DNA of 64,000 bases. It comes from Podocnemis expansa. Taxonomy: Eukaryota; Chordata; Testudines; Podocnemididae. Both the position numbers and the translations under genes were made by a program. Below are positions 1 through 10,186 of this stretch, piece after piece. The notes below the pieces were generated by a model that was not told where the DNA came from, did no database searches, and saw nothing but the letters and a program-made list of their open reading frames with translations. The DNA is taken from assembly GCA_007922195.1 (NCBI GenBank), contig ML681989.1, positions 47,872,451 through 47,936,450 on the forward strand, given 5' to 3'. Each line of letters starts with the position of its first letter. Position 1 is the first letter of the stretch.

Positions 1-391
1 CTGCAGAGGGACTGTGAGCATTACCACTGGGAAGCAGGATTCCACTCTTGCTCCAAAGGCTATGGTAGCTGGCCTAGCAGAGGACTACGAAGGAGCCTAG
101 GTATGGCCGAAGACCCCGGAACAGTGATATGAAAGAACAACCAGAAGTGGGAAGGAAGATGCCACTGAGAAGAATAGGGTTTTAAGTGTAAGCAAGGACT
201 GAGTGTCTAAGGGCTCTCCCCTATACAGTCAGTTGAAAGGGGGTGTACCTATTGAAAACCCAGGGTAGTGGATGGGCGTAAGCCCACCCACTTCTAAAGC
301 CCCTCCCCCAGCCTACGGGGAGGTGGCACGAAGCTAGGTTTCAACTGATTTCGTGGGACAACTCAAAAAATAACAGGAACGGGTGTAAAGG
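1..391 (-). other. 3' untranslated region of the Tx1-type LINE
   Basis: This is the stretch between the ORF2 stop (TGA, complement of 392-394) and the window edge. No conserved reading frame is visible. No poly-T stretch marking the reverse-strand poly(A) tail is seen, so the true 3' end is to the left, or position 1 already lies in another repeat. Confidence 0.4.
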
Positions 392-3300
392 TCACAGGTT
401 TAAAATGAGGGTGTCAGAAGGGGACACCGAGCAGAGAACCCCGGACAGCGTCCACTGCTCCCGAAAGGTGTCCAGGGAGCCAGCAGACGCTGCCCAGAGG
501 AACTCTGCCCGGAGATGTGCACAAACAAGGGACCGGAAATAGGCCCCACAGTCGCAGGCCCCTTCCTCAGGAAACCTCCTTTCCCTGGTCTTGTAAATGG
601 CTACTTTAGCGTAGGCCAGGAGGAGGTTGGCGAGGAGGTCCCGCGACTTTGTGGGGCCACGGAGAGGGAGTGCGTAAATGAATAAGTGAGGGAAAAGTGT
701 AGCCAGAACCTCAATAAGAGGTTCTGGAGGAGCCGAAAAAGGGGCTGCAGCCTGGCGCACTCCAGGTATACGTGAGCCAGGGTCTCCCTCACACCGCAAA
801 GGGAGCAGGTGTCGGGATGAGGGGTGAACCGCACCAGGTACATGCCCGTGCTTACGGCTCCATGCAGGAGCCACCAGCTGATGTCCCCAGCGGGCCGCGG
901 GATGAGGGTGGTATACAAACTGGCCCACTGGGGGTCCTCGCCCTCCACCGGTGGAATGAGATCCCGCCACTTTGTATCGGGGCGGGATGCGAGGGCGAGG
1001 AAGTGGATGGTATGCAGCACGAGCGTGTACAGATATTTACGGGGCGCGGTTCGAAATGGGACCGGCTGCAGATCTAGCAGCCGGCTGGGGGAACTCACGG
1101 GGCCAGGGCCCGATCAGAAGTTCCGGAGGACCAGGACTGAGAGGGGGGTGGGGAGTACCCTCTCGCAGGAGCCACTCGAGGTAGGCTCAAGCAGTGGGAG
1201 GCAAGGCCACCTTCACCTCCTGGAGTAGGCGTCGGGGGGTACGTGGAGTAGAGAGCCCCATGCGCCGGGCTAGCTCATGGGGATCCACCCAGTCCCCCCG
1301 CGCATAATCCAAGAGGTCTCCGACCCTGGTGACACCTGCCAGGACCAACCTCCGCCTCACGGAGGGGGCCTCCGCCACCTGCACACCGAGATGGAGGTTG
1401 TGTAGCAGGGGCTCCGCGAGGAGGTCCACCCCCTCGGTGGGTACAACTGACCTGGAAGCAGCAATGAGCCTCCAGGTCCGGAGGAGTTCGTGGTAGAAGG
1501 CCGGCAGCTCGGAGAGGTCTCGCGGACGACCCCTCAGATCGAGATAAAGGAGCTGCCGGTCATATCGGAGCCCTTGGTAGCGGCGGAGGAAGGTGCGTGC
1601 CAAGTGGCTCCATGCCGGACTACCTGCACCATAAAGGAGTCTCTGCAGGGCCTGGAGGCGGAAGGTGTGGACCTGGCTGTAGATACAGCACAGGCCCTGC
1701 CCTCCTTCCTCCAGGGGGAGGCTCAGAACCCCTGCAGAGACCCAGTGCAGTCCTGGCCAGAAGAACTCCAGAATTGTCCTCTGGAGCTTGGCCAGGAAAC
1801 CCAGGGGTGGGGTCAGGGTGTTGAGCCGGTGCCAGAGCATGGACAGGACGAGCTGATTGATGACCAGCGCCCGTCCTCGAAGGGAGAGGCACTGCAGCAG
1901 TCCTGTCCATCTCCGGAGCCGGTCACCCACCCTGCCCTCTAACTCCTGCCAGTTCTCATCCGGGGAGGGATGGGTGGCAGAAAGGTAAATGCTCGATAGA
2001 GCAGCAGACCTGCGCTCCACCGGATGGCCTGAAGTGCGGGTGGGAGGGAGCTCACCGGCCACCCGGCCCCTACCATCACACCAGAGCTCTTGACCCAGTT
2101 GACCCGGGGGGATGAGGCCGCCGAGTAGATGGCCTGGCAAGCCTCCAGCCGCACCAGGTCGCCCGGGTCCTGGACCGCAAGGAGTACGTCATCGGCGTAT
2201 GCCGACAAGACCAGCCGCAGCTCTGGCTCACGGAGCACCAACCCCGTCAACCTCTGGCGGAGGAGACAAAGGAAGGGCTCGATGGCCAGAGCGTACAGCT
2301 GGCCCGACAGCAGGCAGCCTTGACGCACCCCTCGCCCGAAGCTGACCGGTTCGGTCAGGGTCCAGTTGAGCTTGACCAGACACTCTGCAAAGGCGTACAG
2401 TGCCTGGAGAAACCCCACAAAACAGGGCCCGAAGCCGAACGCCTGCAGGGTGCCCAGGAGATACCTGTGATCCATCCTGTCGAACGCCTTCTCCTGGTCC
2501 AGGGCCAGAAGGGCGAACAACAGACCATCCCTACACCCAAGCTCCAAGAGATCCTGGACCAGATAGAGATTATTAAAGATGGAACGGCCCGGGACGGTGT
2601 AGGTCTGGTCTGGATGGATCATGTCCTGCAGCACGGACCCCAGGTGCAGCGAGATGGCCTTGGCTACTATTTTGTAGTCCGTGCTGAGGAGCAAGACGGG
2701 ACGCCAATTTCGGAGGTCGCGGAGGTCCCCCTTCTTAGGCAGCAGGGCCAACACCGCCCGCCGGCAAGAAAGGGGGAGCACTCTGCTCTCCTCGGATTCG
2801 GCCCAGATGATGGCGAGGTCCGGGCCGAGGACGTCCCAGAACGCGCAGTAGAACTCCACGGTCAGCCCGTCCATGCCCGGGGATTTGTTGGTGGGCATGA
2901 GACGCAGGGCTTCCGAGAACTCGGCCAGAGTGAGAGGTAGCTCCAGCCGGTTCCGGTCGCCCTCGCTCATGGTGGGAAGTTCGTTCCAGAGCACCCTGCA
3001 GCCGTCGGCTTCGGTCGGATCCGGGGAGAAAAGACTAGCATAGAAGGCCCTGGCCCTTCCACGCATCTCCTCCAGATCCGTGAGGGGGGTGCCATCTTCC
3101 GCCAAAACGCAGGTGACGTGATTTTTAGCCCCCCTCCGTTTCTCCAGGGCATAGAAGAAGCGGGAGCCGCGATCCACCTCCCGAAGGAGACGGATGCGAG
3201 ATCAAACAAAGGCTCCCCGGGCCCGAAGATCCTCGAGGGCCCGAAGTTCCTCCCGCTTCTCCTGGTGCACCCTGCAGAGGGATGGATCCTCAGGGCTGGC

Positions 3301-4287
3301 GGCCAAGTGCCTCTCAAGCTCTAAGACCTCCCGCTCCAGCTGCTCTATCGCCCCATCCCTCCTCCGGCTGGCCCCCCGAGTGTAGTCACGGCAGAAGAGC
3401 CGGGCACGCACCTTCCCCATGTCCCACCAACGCCGCGCCGAGGGAAAGGCGGCCCTCTGCCCCCGCCAGGCCAGCCAGAACTCCCGGAAGGATGCCACGA
3501 AGCCCACATCCTCCAGCAGGCTATTATTAAAATGCCAGTAGGCCGACCCTGGCCTCTCCGTCGAGAGAGAGGCCATCACGGTCACCAAATGGTGATCCGA
3601 AAAAGGGGCTGGCCGGATGCCGGAGGAGTGGGCTCGTGCCAGGTGACTTCGGGACAGATATAGACGGTCCAACCGGGAGTGGCGCAACCGATCATCCCCC
3701 ACCCGGACATAGGTGAAGGTCACCTCATCGTCCGGGTGGTGGTCGCGCCAAACGTCCACCAGGGAGTGATGGTTTATTATCTCCCTGAGGATGTTTGCGG
3801 CGGCCGGGCACAGCTCATTCCCCGTGCGGTCCCGCTCCTCGAGGGTGGTGTTAAAATCCCCACCTAGGACCAGGCACTCCCGAGGATTCAAAGTGCCGAG
3901 GAACGTGGCCGCCTGCCGGAAAAACTGCACTCGCTCCGGGCCCGATGTCGGGGCATAAACATTGACCAGGTTCAACGTCAGCCCCTCCATACGGACCCAG
4001 AGATGCAGCAGGCGGCCCAGCACGACCTCGGCAACCCCCAGCACCTCCGGCTGTAGGTCGGGGGAGAACAGGGTGGCCACACCGCTAGAGCGGGTGGACA
4101 GATGACTCAGGAACACCCCATTCCCCCACTCCAGCCACCAGCTGGCCTCGGCGGCCGGATCCGTGTGGGTCTCCTGCAGAAAAACCACAGAGTACCCCCC
4201 CTCCCGAAGGAAGGAGAGCACCTGGGTCCTGCGGAGACCCACCCTACAGCCTCTGGTATTTAAAGTGGCAAAGATGACTGGGGCCAC
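392..4287 (-). pseudogene. LINE ORF2: endonuclease-reverse transcriptase, broken
   Basis: ORF2 starts at the ATG at 4287. Residues 1-235 are an APE-type endonuclease with the catalytic set visible: LNTRG (N10), QETH (E39), GGDFN (D143, N145), SRLDRLY, and SDHH (S229, D230, H231). A TGA at 3202-3204 interrupts the frame, but the same frame continues directly into the reverse transcriptase: KSPGMDGL, LLPKKG, the motif A aspartates in DQEKAFD (near 2490), RGVRQGC, and the catalytic YADD (near 2190). RQGC is followed by LLSG, where PLS is usual. A frameshift near 1985-2005 leads to the thumb region (1187-2140 frame). A TGA at 1187-1189 and frameshifts near 1060-1110 and 690-697 follow. The C-terminal CSLC-x7-H-x4-C zinc motif sits near 780-730. 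The frame ends at 392. The full-length product cannot be made from this copy. Confidence 0.88.
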
Positions 4288-6653
4288 GAGGAGGGCTGGG
4301 GGGGATCCTCAGAAGTGGCGGGAGTACCAGCAGCCTCCGTCGGGCCGCGCAACAATCCATGACCGATCCCGAAGGTCATAAGGGAGTCGTGGAAAGTGCG
4401 GGCCCTCTGGTAGGCCGCAGCATCCTGCCTCCCGGTCCCTTTGCCCTCCTTTAGTATGGCCCTCACAGCCCGGAGGACCAGATGGAAATTCCCCCAGCGC
4501 TGCAGAGCGAGCTGCACCTGGCTCCTGGCTCCACGAGTGTCTGCCAGGAACACACGCAGCTCCTCCCACAGCGCCATGGGGTCCAGGTCCTCCGGTCAGG
4601 TCCCCATAACAGCCCCAGGGCCAGCCGGGGTGGAAAGACAGGGCGCGGAGCCCCGTCTCGGCGCCGATGTCATGGGCGCCGAGTCACCCGGCTGAGCCCC
4701 CGGCACAAGGAAGGGTGGCGGTGGAGGGAAGACAGCAGCCCCGGGAACAGAGGGAGCCACAAATGCCGCACCCCGGGAATCGGTCGATGGAAAGGGGAAA
4801 GACACAATCCCGGGGGCGGCAGCAATAGGGGATGGGATTAGGGTAGGACTTGGGGTAACATCGGAGGGAGAAGTGGGGACAGGGTCAGGAACAACACAGG
4901 TAAAGACAGGGGAAGGGGTAGGAGTTGGGACAGGGTCCCCGGTGGTTAAATCACCGGGGTGCAGCTCCCCTTGACCGGGTGCAAGATTTTCTACGGAGGA
5001 GTCAGGGGCGGGGTCCGTGCCGACGCTGGGCAAAGGAATGGTAGTAGGTGGATTTTCTCTGTCCTCAGCATCGGACACGGGGGAGAAAACAAGTGGGGGA
5101 AGGGGCAGCTGTCCCGCTGGGGACAACACCCCGGGACCCGGCTGCTCGGTGCTGGCCATCGCCTCTAAAGGCTCGGCAGCCGCAGTTGGAATACCGACAG
5201 CAGCCGGGCAGGTGGAGCAGCCCAGGGGTGTCCCCGGAATAAAAGGGACAGCAGGCAGAGGCTGGAGTTCAGGCTGGGTCTGGGGCATGGGAGGGGGTGG
5301 TGGAAGATCATCACCACCCAGATCGAGGCCCGCTGGCAGAGGGTCGTCCTCCCTTGGGGCTACCAAGGTCAGACCCAGGGCCTCGATCTCTGCAAAGATG
5401 GAGCCTAAGCCCCCCCTGCCTCAATTGATGGTGGTGGTGTAGCAGGTTCAGGGGGGACAGAAGTGGCTCCATCTGCAGCCTCCCCAGGAGGGGGGTCGAC
5501 AGGGGCCTCCTGCAAGGGGGCAGTGCTGTTTCCCTCCTCCACTGCGTCCATCTCCTCGGCTGGCGCCTCCCGCTGGGCCTCAACAGAGGGCGCAGCAAGC
5601 GGCTCATTGTTAATGTTGTTTTTGTGGGTATCAGCCCCCCGCAATGACTTTCGGGGGGCCTCCTCCCCTTCGGATGTGACGGGGAGGGACTGAGCCTTCT
5701 TCCGCTTGCTGCGCTTCCTCTGCGGGAGAGCCTGGCCCTCTAGGATGGTATCAGAGGGCCAACCAGCGGAGGCAGGGATAGGCGGCAAGGGCGAAGGCTC
5801 TTCAGGGGAAAGGATCAGGGGAGGGGCATCACGGGGACGGGAACCTTCCCCCTGGGGTGCGCCCTCTCCCTTATCTGGGACCACCACGGCCGCTGCCCTC
5901 TCCTCTCTGGACCCCGTCCCAGATGGTTTAGTGGGGGTGGCGACGGGGCCCGGCCTCTCCTCCGGGCATAGTGGGGTGGTTATCCCCATGTCCCGGGAGG
6001 CAGTGGCAGTTGTTCCCTTTGATGGAGAAGGAGAGGTAGCTTTAGTGGCCTGGTGGTTGGGGTCGCCGGTGGTGGTATGGCCGGCGCCCATTTCAACCTC
6101 TAGGGGCCCAGTTGCTCCCTCTTCGTGCCGGGCCAGGGGACAGTCCCTCCGGACATGCCCCGTGGCCCTGCAGAGGAAGCACCAAGCCTCCCCCGAGGAG
6201 TAAAAAATTTTATAGTGGGCCCCTTGATGGGGCACAAAAAAGGACCCCTCTAATGCCACTCCGTCACGTGCCCCCGCCGGCGGCAGTTGGAGTTGGACCT
6301 GCCGGCGGAAGGACAAAACGTGATGGAGGCTGGGATCCTTACAGCCCAGTGGGAGAGGGCTGATGACCCCCAGAACTGGTGGAAGGAACAGCAGGGGAAG
6401 AAGGGGCCGCGGCCGATGGTGGGGCCGCGGGAGCAACAGGGCCCTTGCTCGCCTTTTTCCCCTTGCCTTTTTTACCAGCCGAGGAAGTGGTGGCAGCAGC
6501 AGTGGAAGTCCCAGCTGCGCTCCCTAATGCAGGTGCCCCACTGGGGTTGCCAGAGGTGGGAAGGGCAGCAGCCATGGCCAAGGGAGCAGCCGCAGGGATA
6601 GACTGGGGAGCAGTCTCAGGGAGGGGTTCAGGGGGGACTGGGGAGGGATCCAT
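4260..6653 (-). pseudogene. LINE ORF1: zinc-knuckle nucleic-acid-binding protein, broken
   Basis: ORF1 proteins of Tx1/L1 elements coat the element RNA. The probable start is the ATG at 6653, opening a Pro/Ala/Ser-rich N-terminus with a basic GKKGKGKK stretch. Near 6310-6345 the frame jumps to another, probably through an internal deletion. It then carries a CCHC knuckle (CFLC-x4-H-x4-C, about 6175-6135) and a long acidic, proline-rich low-complexity tail. A frameshift sits at a run of seven C (5410-5416), and the frame continues from there to 4260 with a single TGA at 4596-4598. The C-terminus is helical and leucine-rich (4577-4300). The stop at 4260-4262 lies inside ORF2, whose ATG is at 4285-4287, giving a 28-nt overlap. 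How much N-terminal sequence is missing cannot be measured here. Confidence 0.75.
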
Positions 6654-7810
6654 GGTTCTATAGGAAAGGAAACCTGGGGTGGGTAGACAAGGTGAGGAAC
6701 AAAAGAGGAAGGGGGACCAGGGGATACCACTCCTCCCCGCTTAAGCAGCAGGCTGGGGAGGAGGGTGTGAAAAGGGGAGAGGGAAGAGACAAACAATAGG
6801 AGGGGGGTGGACTATTAAGGAATATGGGGCAGCAGACCACTCCGTCCTGCTAGGCCGCAGGCACGGGAGGAGGGCGCCAAGGAAAGAGGGATAGGGGACT
6901 TTAAGGCTTAAAGGGCCGGCTCCTCCGGCTGCACTGGGTGAAAGGGGTAACTATATTCACAGGGGGTGCAGTGCTCAGGGGAAAAAACCAAAAAGTTAAG
7001 GGGTCATAGGGTCTGGCCTACTCTGTTTGTCAGGGGGATTCCAAGGGTGAGGCTCATAGGCATTAGGGGTGGGGTGGAAAGGTAGTGGAGAGAATAGGGT
7101 GGGGCAGGGAAACCAAACAAACTTTCAAAAATAGGGCGGGGCAAGGAAGAAACTAAAACAAACTCAAAGGTTGGGGAACTGTTTGGGGGGGTGTAATGGA
7201 AGGGGACACTGAACCAGCTGGAGAGCGAAAAATAGGGGTGGGAAGCCCTCCAGCCACTGGGGGTGGGGTAGAAAAAAATAGGGAGGGTACTAGCTAATCA
7301 GGAAAGGGGGAACTGCTACTTCTGGGGGAAAGTTCTATGGCCCCTGCTGCTCAAATTGCCCCAAGGTGTTCCAGGGTTGGGAGCCTGCTGCTCTCTTGGA
7401 GAGAGGGGAGGCCAGGGGGGCAGCAGCTGGGGGGAGAGGGTGGCAATAGAAAGTTCTCAGTTCCTAGGAAGCTCACCCCCAGCTGCAAACAGCAAAGTCT
7501 TAGTCCTTGAGGCCTCCCCTCAGTGTTGGTGGCTTCTGGTGGACAAGCAGCAGGCTCAGGAGCAGCAGGGACTGGCTGGCTGGCTGGCTGGAGAGGTGGT
7601 CTTCTCCTTTTGGTGGCAGTGGTGGAATTCTTTTCTTGTGAAGCTCTCCCCCCCACTCCCCACAGAGCAGGGGAGTGGGTGGGAGGAAGGCCAGCCAGCA
7701 GCAGGAGCAGCAGGAGCAGGAGAAGAAGGTAACAGGAACAGCAGTGGGTTGGGGGGGTGGTAGGTAGGAGCAGGTCAGGCCCGGAGCAGCTCCTTCCAGC
7801 AGCCAAGCGC
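6654..7810 (-). other. Probable LINE 5' leader / promoter region
   Basis: This is GC- and purine-rich sequence immediately upstream of ORF1, without a convincing conserved frame. It holds low-complexity runs: (GGCT)n near 7576-7592, AGCAGG repeats near 7697-7725, and G-rich blocks at 7030-7300. LINEs carry an internal promoter in this position, so it probably drove transcription toward lower coordinates. Longish frames such as 7806-7351 on the minus strand are translations of simple repeats (leucine and proline runs). The upstream border near 7810 is inferred from a change in composition. Confidence 0.45.
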
Positions 7811-7814
7811 AGGC

Positions 7815-8495
7815 ATGCACTGTGGCCCTGCCTCCGAGTCTAGGCTGGAGGAACTCCCCGAATGCCCCCGCCAGCCGGGCCAGGGAACAGCAAGGGCTCA
7901 GTCCCGGAAGCAGAAGGGCATGGCCAGAGCAGGAAAGGGCAGTATAAGAGCCCAGGCTGGGAGCTCATTTGGGCCTGAGCTCCAGAGGGGAAAGGACGTG
8001 CCAGCCCAGAGGGAGCAAGCCAGGCTAGGCCAGGGCCAGGCCTCCCAGCCAGGCCCTGGCTCCCGGATCGCCCAGCGCTATGGCCCACCCAGCCTCCCCG
8101 GACCAGGTGACTGGGAAGGAAGCCCCGAGGCAGCCGACTGGGGCGGGCACTTAAGGGGCCAGCAGGCCCCATGGCAGCCTCCCCACTTGGGCCCGACCCG
8201 GGGAGGCAGGGAAGCAGAAAGCCTAACCCCTTGCCAGACCTGTGACTTAGAGGAGCTGCCCTCTATAGAAGAGGAACTGGCCCCTGCCCCAGGCCCCTGC
8301 GACCTGGAGGAGCTACCCTTGGCTGAAGAGGAGAGGCCGATCCCGTATGGGCCCCAGGACCTGGAGGAGCTGCCCCTGGCCGAGGAGCCATCAGAGTATC
8401 CCGACCTGCCGCCCATGGATATGGAGGGGTTTGCCGGGGTCCCACAGGCCTGCTATGAAGAGGACCCTGAAGATGGCTACCCTCTGTGGACATAG
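7815..8495 (+). CDS. Uncharacterised open frame with phased LEELP repeats
   Basis: This is a 226-codon open frame on the plus strand, opposite to the adjacent LINE. I do not recognise a family. The first half is rich in Gly, Gln, Arg and Pro. The second half has three 19-residue repeats with the core DLEELP followed by acidic residues (starting at 8244, 8301 and 8358), and an isolated LEELP lies near 7850. The C-terminus is acidic and aromatic and ends in PLWT. The repeat period is exactly 57 bp, and differences between units include third-position changes. A TATAAG motif at 7942-7947 lies inside the frame. It could be the gag-like or leader frame of an unrecognised mobile element, or chance openness in GC-rich DNA. 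No splice sites tie it to the host gene. Confidence 0.3.
   Translation: MHCGPASESRLEELPECPRQPGQGTARAQSRKQKGMARAGKGSIRAQAGSSFGPELQRGKDVPAQREQARLGQGQASQPGPGSRIAQRYGPPSLPGPGDWEGSPEAADWGGHLRGQQAPWQPPHLGPTRGGREAESLTPCQTCDLEELPSIEEELAPAPGPCDLEELPLAEEERPIPYGPQDLEELPLAEEPSEYPDLPPMDMEGFAGVPQACYEEDPEDGYPLWT
8244..8414 (+). repeat. Three tandem 57-bp codon-phased repeats
   Basis: Units begin at 8244, 8301 and 8358 with GACTTAGAGGAGCTGCC, GACCTGGAGGAGCTACC and GACCTGGAGGAGCTGCC. The spacing is exactly 57 bp (19 codons), so the reading frame is preserved across units. Confidence 0.8.
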
Positions 8496-8740
8496 GTACC
8501 CCGGGCGGGAGGGCAGGACGGGGTGGAGGAAGTAGCCCAGGGAGGGCAGGACGGTGGGCCGTGGTCCCGGGCAGCGTGTTTCGGAGGCTGCCCCGCTGAC
8601 CCGGTGGTAGGCCACCCTGCCCCGGTATAGGGCCCTGGGCTGAGACGCAGTGGAGCGGGTGGGCCTGCGTCTCCCTTCCCCCAACTCTCCTCCCGTGGAT
8701 CCTAGCCAGAGGAAGCCCTACAGGAACCCCGAACCGCTCA

Positions 8741-8905
8741 GACTTTGGAATTGCCCACCCCGGCCAGACTTTGGAATTGCCCGCCCCGCTCCGCCTGGGG
8801 GCCGGGGCGTCGGACTTTGGAATTGCCCGCCCCGCCCGGGGGCCAGGACATCGGACTTTGGAATTGCCCGCCCCACCTGGGGGCCGGGCTTCGGACTTCG
8901 TGGGA
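8741..8905 (+). repeat. Short GC-rich tandem array (TTTGGAATTGCCC units)
   Basis: GACTTTGGAATTGCCC recurs at 8741, 8767, 8813 and 8853, with a degenerate fifth copy near 8893. The last three intervals are 46, 40 and 40 bp, each unit carrying a CCCGCCCCGC-CTGGGGGCCGGG body. It could be a promoter-type monomer array of a mobile element; its parent unit was not identified. Confidence 0.8.
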
Positions 8906-9009
8906 GCTTACAGAGACATTCTGCCGGTCGGTGGGAGGGCGCACCCCAGCTAACTCCCCTTCCCCGCCTGTAGGAGGCGCCCTCGCGACCGACCACCAGC
9001 ATGGAACGC

Positions 9010-9539
9010 CTACAGGGGCGAACCTTATTTGCATGGGCTTTGTGTTTATATGAGTACAATTAAGTACTTAGCATAATTTCTCTGCAGATGGATAAACCCA
9101 CCAAGGTGATGAACATGATGGGAAATAGCTAGAATGATTGGGGTTTGGGTTACAAGCCACTTATTAGTATGATTGGGGTTTGGATTACAAACCACTTTTA
9201 TATTAACTGCAGGGGCAATGAAATGTTGTCTTTTGATTTTCTGAACAAATGACAACAGACCTGTGTTCAATCTCATCTAAGCTTAGCTTTAAAAGGGTGG
9301 TGGATGTATGCTTCAGCACTGTAAGGACAAGAGGGAGAGGTTGAGGGAGCCTGATGTGGAGATTGACTAGCTCTGGCAAAGCTATCCTCAGGCATTGCTT
9401 CATCCCCTCCTCCCGTTGTTAAAAGACAGAACTAATTATTCCTTTTGGAGTCTTTTGTTTGAAGTAGGGACATTCCTCTTCTGGCAGCAGAAAGGCTTTC
9501 CTATGAACTGAAATCACTAGAGAAACTGGTAAACCTTGA
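9010..9539. other. No recognisable gene or repeat
   Basis: The sequence becomes AT-richer just after 9010, at the end of the GC-rich unit. A near-duplicate phrase (GATTGGGGTTTGG) occurs at about 9136 and 9171. Nothing else is supportable. Confidence 0.5.
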
Positions 9540-9779
9540 CTGACAAACAGAAGATAGGAGCCAGCAGTGGCTGCACCTGTGGACAACAGGAGCCAGTAGA
9601 TGGTGGGAGCCACAAACAGTTGGCACCTGCAGATGGCAGGAGCCAGCAAACAACATGTACCATAAGTGGTCAGTGCCTGCAGATGGAAAGAGCCAGAAGA
9701 TGAAGACTCAGAGAGCCCCAGTGATGGCAGGAGCCAGTTGCAGAGTGGACCTGATCACACCCATGCAGGAGGGGATTGG

Positions 9780-9814
<35 letters not shown>

Positions 9815-10186
9815 GCTGGAGAAATGTATATTGTAACTATGATGGTCAGTACAGCAGAAGGCAGAAGGAAGGACACACCCCATATACTCTGGGGTATAGT
9901 GCAGTCTGCTCATTGTGTTTATGAATTCTGCATTGCACTGCTTGCTCAAACCAGCACTGTTTTGATATTTCCCTCCTTTTATTAAAAGGTTTATTATGTT
10001 CTACACTCAGAATCTGTGCTCATGACAAGAGAAGTATTGCTTTTAGAGTGCCCAGGGGATGGTGTGCAATCTCCCAGGAGAATGGGGAGAGGCTCAAGCT
10101 GGTTTGGCGCTGCATCACTTCCAGGAACCCCTAGATATATAACCCAGCCCTTGCCATTGCTAGCTCTGCCTGGTAGAAGGGTTACA
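9540..10186 (+). mobile_element. LTR-like sequence, family uncertain
   Basis: The left part holds imperfect repeats of a GGCAGGAGCCAG / CTGCAGATGG phrase (9555-9740), interrupted by a CA microsatellite. The right part resembles an LTR R-U5 region: an ATTAAA signal near 9980 followed by a conserved-looking stretch ending in GGGTTACA at 10186. I recall similar stretches ending in GGGTTACA as common sauropsid repeats, but the left boundary and flanking duplication could not be fixed. Confidence 0.4.
9782..9813. repeat. (CA)16 microsatellite
   Basis: Uninterrupted CA dinucleotides over 32 bp, inside the LTR-like sequence. Confidence 0.98.

Larger units (their letters stand above)
1..7810 (-). 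mobile_element. Tx1-clade (L1-like) LINE, nearly full length, degenerate
   Basis: A non-LTR retrotransposon reads right to left: a GC-rich 5' leader (about 7810-6654), ORF1 with a CCHC zinc knuckle (6653-4260), ORF2 with apurinic endonuclease then reverse transcriptase and a C-terminal zinc motif (4287-392), and a 3' region reaching the left edge of the window. The order and motifs match the Tx1/L1 group of vertebrate LINEs. The 3' end and any poly(A) or target duplication lie outside the window, and the 5' boundary is estimated from a change in character near 7810. It has the same orientation as the host gene and probably lies in an intron of it. Damage is light (a few stops, four frameshifts, one probable ORF1 deletion), so it is younger than the CR1 copies nearby. 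Confidence 0.85.

Noticed and set aside
1490..1942. Long plus-strand frames inside the LINE (also 2320-2940 and 5706-6203)
   Set aside because: Shadow frames opposite the ORF1/ORF2 coding strand, which carries all the recognisable motifs.
7351..7806. 151-codon minus-strand frame with leucine runs, at first reminiscent of a signal peptide
   Set aside because: The runs come from AGC/GCTG simple repeats in the LINE leader; no conserved domain.
9782..9813. CRISPR-like or regulatory array near 9.5-9.8 kb
   Set aside because: It is a CA microsatellite within irregular LTR-like repeats; no spacer structure, and the DNA is vertebrate.
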